9,867 nucleotides of DNA from Gemmatimonadota bacterium. GTDB lineage: Bacteria; Gemmatimonadota; Gemmatimonadetes; JACCXV01. A program made the translations under genes and the position numbers. This document shows, one piece after another, positions 5,861 through 9,867 of this stretch (within the stretch, counting starts at the first letter, position 1; each line of letters opens with the position of its first letter). The notes below the pieces were generated by a model, which saw only the letters and a list, made by a program, of their open reading frames with translations, did no database searches and had not been told where the DNA came from. The DNA is taken from contig JACCXV010000379.1 of NCBI GenBank assembly GCA_013696835.1, positions 1 to 9,867 on the forward strand, given 5' to 3'.

Positions 5861-6810
5861 CGGGAATCAAGGGCATTCACCACGTCACGTCGATCGCGGG
5901 CGACCCGCAGGAGAACGTGGACTTCTACGTCGGCGTGCTCGGCATGCGGCTCGTCAAACGGAGCGTGAACCAGGACGATCCGGGCACGTATCATCTGTTC
6001 TACGCCGACGCCGAGGGGCACCCTGGCAGCGATCTGACGTTCTTTCCCTGGCGCCACATGCCCGCAGGCCAGGACGGAGTCGGGCTCACGGTCGAGGTGG
6101 CGCTCGCCGTTGCGCCGGGCGCCCTCGAATTCTGGTCGGCGCATCTGGGGCAGCACGGCGTCCCTGTCGGCGAGCCGCACGTCCGCTTCGGGGAGAAGGC
6201 CCTGCCGTTCGGCGATCCTCACGGGCTCTCGCTGACGCTCGTGGAGACCGCGGATCGGCGTGATTTCACTCCGTGGCGCCGCAGTCCCGTGCCGGAGGCG
6301 TCGCAGATCAGGGGCATTCACGGCATCCGGCTGTGGGAACGCAATCTCGCGGCGACCGGGGAGTTCCTGACGCGCGTCCTTGGCTTCGCGGCACTTGGCA
6401 GGGAAGGGGCCTGGCACCGCTTCGGGCTGGCCGGGGCCGCTTCGGGCGGTCTCGTCGAGGTGCGCGAGCTGCCCGCGGAGCGGCGGGGAACGTGGGGCGT
6501 GGGAAGCGTGCATCACGTGGCCTGGCGCGTGACCGACGAGCGGGACGAGCTCGCCATCCGCGAGCGGGTTCAGGCGGCGGGCCAGCGCCCCACGGGGGTG
6601 ATCGACCGTTTTTGGTTCAAGTCCGTCTATTTCAAGGAGCCCGGAGGGGCTCTCTTCGAGCTGGCCACCGACGGGCCAGGGTTCTCCGTCGACGAGGACC
6701 CTGCCACGCTGGGCGAGCATCTGGTCCTGCCGCCCTGGCTCGAGCCCGACCGGCGCGCGATCGAAGCGGCCTTGCCTCCCCTGCGCTCCGGCGCGTCCGT
6801 CCCGGGCTGA
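5857..6810 (+). CDS. mhqO: VOC-family ring-cleaving dioxygenase, MhqO-like
   Basis: This 317-residue protein has two vicinal-oxygen-chelate (glyoxalase/extradiol dioxygenase) domains, about 3-135 and 152-290. It matches the MhqO/MhqA/MhqE group of hydroquinone-type ring-cleaving dioxygenases: GIHHVTSIAGDPQENVDFY at 6-24, VLGMRLVKRSVNQDDPGTYH at 27-46 and DLTFFPW at 59-65 are its hallmark N-terminal blocks. Probable metal ligands are H9 (or H8), H220 (or H219, in SVHHVAW) and E268 (in LFELATD). The expected role is iron-dependent opening of hydroquinone or catechol rings. The start is TTG at 5857, overlapping the hydrolase TGA by four bases, with GGAAGGA eight bases upstream; the protein then begins MTGIKGIHHV, as family members do. 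Position after a nitroreductase and a hydrolase supports a quinone detoxification unit. The gene symbol reflects family, not proven orthology. Confidence 0.92.
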   Translation: MTGIKGIHHVTSIAGDPQENVDFYVGVLGMRLVKRSVNQDDPGTYHLFYADAEGHPGSDLTFFPWRHMPAGQDGVGLTVEVALAVAPGALEFWSAHLGQHGVPVGEPHVRFGEKALPFGDPHGLSLTLVETADRRDFTPWRRSPVPEASQIRGIHGIRLWERNLAATGEFLTRVLGFAALGREGAWHRFGLAGAASGGLVEVRELPAERRGTWGVGSVHHVAWRVTDERDELAIRERVQAAGQRPTGVIDRFWFKSVYFKEPGGALFELATDGPGFSVDEDPATLGEHLVLPPWLEPDRRAIEAALPPLRSGASVPG

Positions 6811-6837
6811 CGCCCCTCACCGTCCCCGTCTTCTCAG

Positions 6838-6855
6838 CGCCGGGATGCCCCGGCG
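6838..6855 (+). terminator. GC-rich hairpin between dioxygenase and helicase
   Basis: CGCCGGG (6838-6844) and CCCGGCG (6849-6855) form a perfect 7-base-pair stem with loop ATGC, 27 bases after the dioxygenase stop and 29 bases before the helicase start. No long T-run follows (ACTCTTCC). It may end the operon or be a structured leader of the helicase, an RNA-unwinding enzyme that could in principle act on it. Confidence 0.45.
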
Positions 6856-6884
6856 ACTCTTCCACTCACAGCCGAGGATCCTGC

Positions 6885-8252
6885 GTGCCGTTCACCGCTT
6901 TGAAGCTTCACCCCAGCCTTCTCAAGGGCGTCAAGGAGCTCGGCTTCGTGAGTCCGACTCCCATCCAGTCCGACGCCATTCCGCCAGCCCTTGCCGGCCG
7001 CGACGTGCTCGCGTGCGCGATGACGGGCAGCGGCAAGACCGCGGCCTTCCTGCTGCCGATCCTTCATCGACTCATCGACCGGCCCCGTGGCACGACGCGG
7101 GCGCTCGTCCTCACGCCCACGCGTGAGCTCGCGGCCCAGATCCTGGAGGACCTGAACGACCTCGCGGTCCACACGCCGATCACGGCCGCGGCGATCTACG
7201 GAGGCGTGGCGATGGGCCCGCAGGAGCACGCCTTCCGCACCGGGGCGGACGTCCTGATCGCGACTCCCGGCCGCCTGCTCGACCACCTCACGCATGCGTA
7301 CGCGAAGCTCGGAGCGATCGAGCACCTGGTGCTCGACGAAGCCGATCGCATGCTGGACATGGGCTTCCTGCCACAGATCCGTCGCGTGCTGCGGCATGTC
7401 CCGTCGCGCCGGCAGACGCTGTTCTTCAGCGCCACGATGCCGGCGCCCATCGTGGTGCTCAGCGGCGAGATGCTGCAGACGCCGGCCACGATCCAGGTCG
7501 AGCGCAAGCCGGCGCCGGCCGTGGGCATCACGCAAGCCGTCTACCCCGTGCCGCAGGAGCTCAAGTCCGCGCTGCTGCTCGCGCTCCTCGAGCGGGGGGA
7601 CATGCGCGATGCCCTCGTCTTCACACGCACGAAGCACCGCGCCAACCGGCTCGCGGAGTATCTGGTCCGGCACGGGGTCAGGGCCGAGCGCATCCACGGG
7701 AATCGAAGCCAGGCGCAGCGCACGGCGGCGCTGGCGGGGTTCAAGGCCGGGAAGCACGACGTGCTGGTGGCGACGGACATCGCCGCGCGCGGCATCGACG
7801 TGGAGGCGCTGGGTCACGTGGTGAACTTCGACGTGCCCCAGGTGCCGGACGACTACATCCACCGGGTCGGGCGAACGGCGCGCGCCGAGGCCACCGGCGA
7901 CGCCTTCACGTTCGTCTCGCCCGAGGAGGAGGACGATCTCCGCAGCATCGAGCGGGCGGTCGGCAAGCGGCTGCCGCGGGTGACCGTCCCCGACTTCGAC
8001 TACGCCGCCCGTCCTGCGGGTCGCCTCGAGGTGCCGCTGGGGGAGCGGATCGCGGCCATCCGCGCGCGCAAGACGGACGATCGCGCCCGTGCCCAGGCCA
8101 ACGCCGTGCGTCGCAGGGTCCCCGAGACGTCGCCCGAGCGTCAGGGTGAAGGGCCGAGGCCGAGATCCGGCGCATCCTCGAGCAGCAGTTCAGGTGCGAA
8201 TCGAAGCGCAGGAGGTCGGGGGTGGTCGAACTCGAGGGGAAATCGCCGCTAG
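6885..8252 (+). CDS. DEAD-box ATP-dependent RNA helicase, RhlE-like
   Basis: This 455-residue cytoplasmic RNA helicase probably takes part in ribosome assembly, RNA decay or cold adaptation. It starts at GTG 6885 with GAGG seven bases upstream; the longer open frame upstream lies inside the dioxygenase gene. Motifs in order: Q-motif region with F3, GF at 20-21, PTPIQ at 24-28; motif I AMTGSGKT 45-52 (Met in place of the more usual Gln); Ia PTRELA 78-83; TPGR 127-130; DEAD 151-154; SAT 182-184; LVFTRTKHRA 244-253; TDIAARGIDV 297-306; and motif VI HRVGRTAR 326-333. The tail from about 375 is basic and disordered, with a run of serines (431-436) and RG-type ends (GGRGWSNSRGNRR), a common RNA-binding feature. 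A small hydrophilic protein gene follows after 32 bases. Confidence 0.95.
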   Translation: MPFTALKLHPSLLKGVKELGFVSPTPIQSDAIPPALAGRDVLACAMTGSGKTAAFLLPILHRLIDRPRGTTRALVLTPTRELAAQILEDLNDLAVHTPITAAAIYGGVAMGPQEHAFRTGADVLIATPGRLLDHLTHAYAKLGAIEHLVLDEADRMLDMGFLPQIRRVLRHVPSRRQTLFFSATMPAPIVVLSGEMLQTPATIQVERKPAPAVGITQAVYPVPQELKSALLLALLERGDMRDALVFTRTKHRANRLAEYLVRHGVRAERIHGNRSQAQRTAALAGFKAGKHDVLVATDIAARGIDVEALGHVVNFDVPQVPDDYIHRVGRTARAEATGDAFTFVSPEEEDDLRSIERAVGKRLPRVTVPDFDYAARPAGRLEVPLGERIAAIRARKTDDRARAQANAVRRRVPETSPERQGEGPRPRSGASSSSSSGANRSAGGRGWSNSRGNRR

Positions 8253-8273
8253 ATCGGACTCACAACGAATCTC

Positions 8274-8280
8274 AGGAGGG
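8274..8280 (+). promoter_or_regulatory. strong Shine-Dalgarno for the small hydrophilic protein
   Basis: AGGAGGG, near-perfect to the anti-Shine-Dalgarno, ends four bases before ATG 8285. It is the best ribosome binding site in the window and shows that the 54-codon frame is translated. Confidence 0.75.
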
Positions 8281-8284
8281 CATC

Positions 8285-8449
8285 ATGGTGGACCCCAGAA
8301 ACATCGCGCATGACAAGAAGGTGCAGGAGGAGAAGCAGCACAAAGGAGAGGATGCCGCGGCGGGACTGGCCGAGACCCCGCAGCCGGGCAAGAAGCAACC
8401 CGCAGCGAAGGACGAGAACGAGGCAGCGGGAGCAACCGAAGAGCAGTGA
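8285..8449 (+). CDS. 54-residue disordered, hydrophilin-like protein
   Basis: This short gene encodes a very hydrophilic 54-residue protein with no Trp, Phe, Tyr or Cys. About half its residues are Lys, Glu, Asp, Gln or Ala; glycine is four of 54 (over 6 percent), which with the high hydrophilicity fits the general description of hydrophilins, small disordered proteins that accumulate under water or cold stress. The N-terminal third (DPRNIAHDKKVQEEKQHKGE) could form a short charged helix; the rest (TPQPGKKQPAAKDENEAAG) is probably unstructured. The start ATG 8285 is chosen because of the near-perfect AGGAGGG just upstream; the frame also runs back to 8222 but that part overlaps the helicase. 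Its position 32 bases after the helicase suggests co-transcription. I do not recognise a named family, and the stress role is inference. Confidence 0.75.
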   Translation: MVDPRNIAHDKKVQEEKQHKGEDAAAGLAETPQPGKKQPAAKDENEAAGATEEQ

Positions 8450-8504
8450 TCATCTCTGGAGCGCCAGATACGGATCGGGTTCTCGCCTTCAGCCCTGCCT
8501 TGGC

Positions 8505-9755
8505 ATGAGACTGCAACCGTTCACGGCCGTGCGCCCCCATCCCGAGCACGCCGCCTCCGTCGCGTCGGTGCCCTACGACGTCGTGAATCGCGACGAGGCG
8601 GCGAGGCTTGCAGCGGGCAACTCCGAAAGCTTCCTGCACGTCGTGCGGCCCGAGATCGACCTTCCGCCGGAGGTGGATCCCCACGACGCGAGCGTCTATG
8701 CCAGAGCGCGGGACAATCTCGCCGGCCTGATCGCGCGTGGGATCCTGCTGCGGGACGCCGCCGCCGCGCTCTACCTCTACCGGCTCGGGATGGATGGGCG
8801 GGAGCAGATCGGCGTGGCGGGATGCGCGAGCGTGGACGAGTACGAGCGTGACGTGATCCGGAAGCACGAGAGGACGCGCCGCGACAAGGAGGACGACCGG
8901 ACGCGGCACATGCTGGCGCTGGCGGCGCACCCGGAGCCGGTCCTGCTCGCCCATCGTGATGACGAGACGATCGACCGGCTCGTGACGGAGGGAGCGGCGA
9001 CGTCTCCACTCTACGATTTCGAGGCTTCCGACGGCGTTCGCCATACCGTCTGGCGCATCTCCGAGACGCGTGCCTACGAGGACGCGTTCGCGGGTGTGCC
9101 GCAGGCGTACGTCGCCGACGGCCACCATCGTTGCGCGAGCGCGGCGCGGGCCTCCCGGCAGCTGAGGGAGCGCGATGCGACACCACCGGCAGAGACCGCA
9201 CCACAGCCCACACCACAGTCCGCGGACTGGTTCCCCGCGGTGCTCTTCCCGGCGGGCCAGCTCCGGATCCTGGCCTACAACCGCCTCGTGAAGGATCTGA
9301 ACGGCTCCGAGTCGGCGGAGTTGCTGGAGAAGCTGGCTGGTGTCGGCAGGCTCTCTCCCGCTCACGACCGGGTTCCACCCCGCGCCGGCACCTTCTCGAT
9401 CTATCTGGACGGGCGGTGGCACCTGCTGGAGCTCGCCGAGACGGATGTTCCAGCCTACGACCCGATCGGCTCCCTCGACGTGGCCCTGCTGCATGCGCGG
9501 GTGCTGGAGCCGATCCTCGGCATCGGCGACGTGCGAACGGACCCGCGCATCGACTTCGTGGGCGGCGTGCGCGGTGTCGACGAGCTGGAGCAGCGCGTGG
9601 ACTCGGGCGAGATGGCGCTGGCGGTGTCACTCCACCCCGTCACGATCGAGCAGGTCATGGCCGTCTCCGATGCCGGCGGCATGATGCCGCCCAAGAGCAC
9701 GTGGTTCGAGCCCAAGCTGCGCAGCGGGCTCTTTCTCCATCCGCTGGATTCGTGA
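8505..9755 (+). CDS. DUF1015 family protein
   Basis: This 416-residue cytoplasmic protein is of the widespread DUF1015 family, whose length is usually a little over 400. Hallmarks: MRLQPFTAVRP at the N-terminus, VPYDVVN at 22-28, GCASVDEYE at 106-114, the charged block IRKHERTRRDKEDDR at 118-132, VADGHHR at 203-209, and the C-terminal MPPKSTWFEPKLRSGLF at 394-410. The conserved His, Glu and Arg blocks look catalytic or phosphate-binding rather than structural. A Pro/Thr/Gln-rich stretch at 226-239 is an insertion or linker. The start ATG 8505 lacks a clear Shine-Dalgarno but matches the family N-terminus. It lies 34 bases before a serA-like gene; family members elsewhere are often found beside serA, suggesting a role in serine or phosphoserine metabolism. 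No biochemical role is claimed. Confidence 0.92.
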   Translation: MRLQPFTAVRPHPEHAASVASVPYDVVNRDEAARLAAGNSESFLHVVRPEIDLPPEVDPHDASVYARARDNLAGLIARGILLRDAAAALYLYRLGMDGREQIGVAGCASVDEYERDVIRKHERTRRDKEDDRTRHMLALAAHPEPVLLAHRDDETIDRLVTEGAATSPLYDFEASDGVRHTVWRISETRAYEDAFAGVPQAYVADGHHRCASAARASRQLRERDATPPAETAPQPTPQSADWFPAVLFPAGQLRILAYNRLVKDLNGSESAELLEKLAGVGRLSPAHDRVPPRAGTFSIYLDGRWHLLELAETDVPAYDPIGSLDVALLHARVLEPILGIGDVRTDPRIDFVGGVRGVDELEQRVDSGEMALAVSLHPVTIEQVMAVSDAGGMMPPKSTWFEPKLRSGLFLHPLDS

Positions 9756-9789
9756 GCGCCGCAACGGGCTCCCCGGCAGCGGCACGGCC

Positions 9790-9867
9790 ATGAAGGTCCT
9801 GCTGGCGGACAAGCTCGAGAAGGTGGCGGTGGATGGGCTCAAGGAGCTCGGCTGCACCGTGGTCTCC
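9790..9867 (+). CDS. serA: SerA-like D-3-phosphoglycerate dehydrogenase, N-terminal fragment
   Basis: Only the first 26 codons are in the window. They read MKVLLADKLEKVAVDGLKEL and then GCTVVS, the standard N-terminus of the NAD-dependent 2-hydroxyacid dehydrogenase family as seen in SerA, which oxidises 3-phosphoglycerate in the first step of serine synthesis. There is no strong Shine-Dalgarno before ATG 9790. The assignment to SerA rather than another 2-hydroxyacid dehydrogenase leans on the LLADKLEKVAVDGLK pattern and on the preceding DUF1015 gene. The rest of the gene is beyond the right edge. Confidence 0.7.
   Translation, partial: MKVLLADKLEKVAVDGLKELGCTVVS

Noticed and set aside
6273..6884. 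Upstream extension of the helicase frame inside the dioxygenase gene
   Set aside because: It is Arg/Gly-rich shadow sequence; the helicase Q-motif region begins right after GTG 6885, which has a Shine-Dalgarno.
8455..8468. TCTGG/CCAGA hairpin after the small hydrophilic gene
   Set aside because: It has only five base pairs, a four-base loop and no T-run, so it is too weak to call a terminator.

Overview
The window is a GC-rich bacterial chromosomal segment in which every supported gene lies on the + strand. An ADOP/MacB-type permease, a DUF1015 protein directly before a SerA-like gene, and the GC-rich RhlE-type helicase point to a Gemmatimonadota- or Acidobacteriota-like organism. That placement is inferred from gene content only. 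No rRNA, tRNA, CRISPR array, phage gene or intact insertion sequence was seen.

Layout. 1-1151 is the C-terminal part of an ABC-transporter permease of the MacB/FtsX fold, cut by the left edge. It abuts a metallo-beta-lactamase-fold hydrolase (to 2126). After a 174-base gap with a good sigma70-like promoter candidate comes a 598-residue predicted lipoprotein with a long C-terminal coiled coil and no family I recognise (2301-4097). A 468-base non-coding stretch (4098-4565) holds a possible terminator hairpin, three 20-base tandem repeats that resemble IS21-family ends, a promoter candidate and a structured leader.

The most coherent unit is 4566-6810: a nitroreductase, an alpha/beta hydrolase and a two-domain VOC ring-cleaving dioxygenase of the MhqO type. 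The genes are joined by two identical 4-base TTGA overlaps, so genes 2 and 3 start with TTG inside the preceding TGA stop. The enzyme set parallels the MhqR regulon of Bacillus subtilis (nitroreductase MhqN, dioxygenases MhqO/MhqE/MhqA, hydrolase MhqD), which protects against quinones and hydroquinones. I read it as a compact quinone or aromatic-electrophile detoxification operon. A perfect 15-base palindrome covers its ribosome binding site.

Downstream are an RhlE-like DEAD-box RNA helicase (6885-8252), a 54-residue disordered hydrophilin-like protein with a strong Shine-Dalgarno (8285-8449), a DUF1015 protein (8505-9755), and the first 26 codons of a SerA-like D-3-phosphoglycerate dehydrogenase (9790 to the right edge). 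The DUF1015-SerA pair suggests a serine-metabolism neighbourhood, and the helicase plus hydrophilin suggests a stress-related pair.
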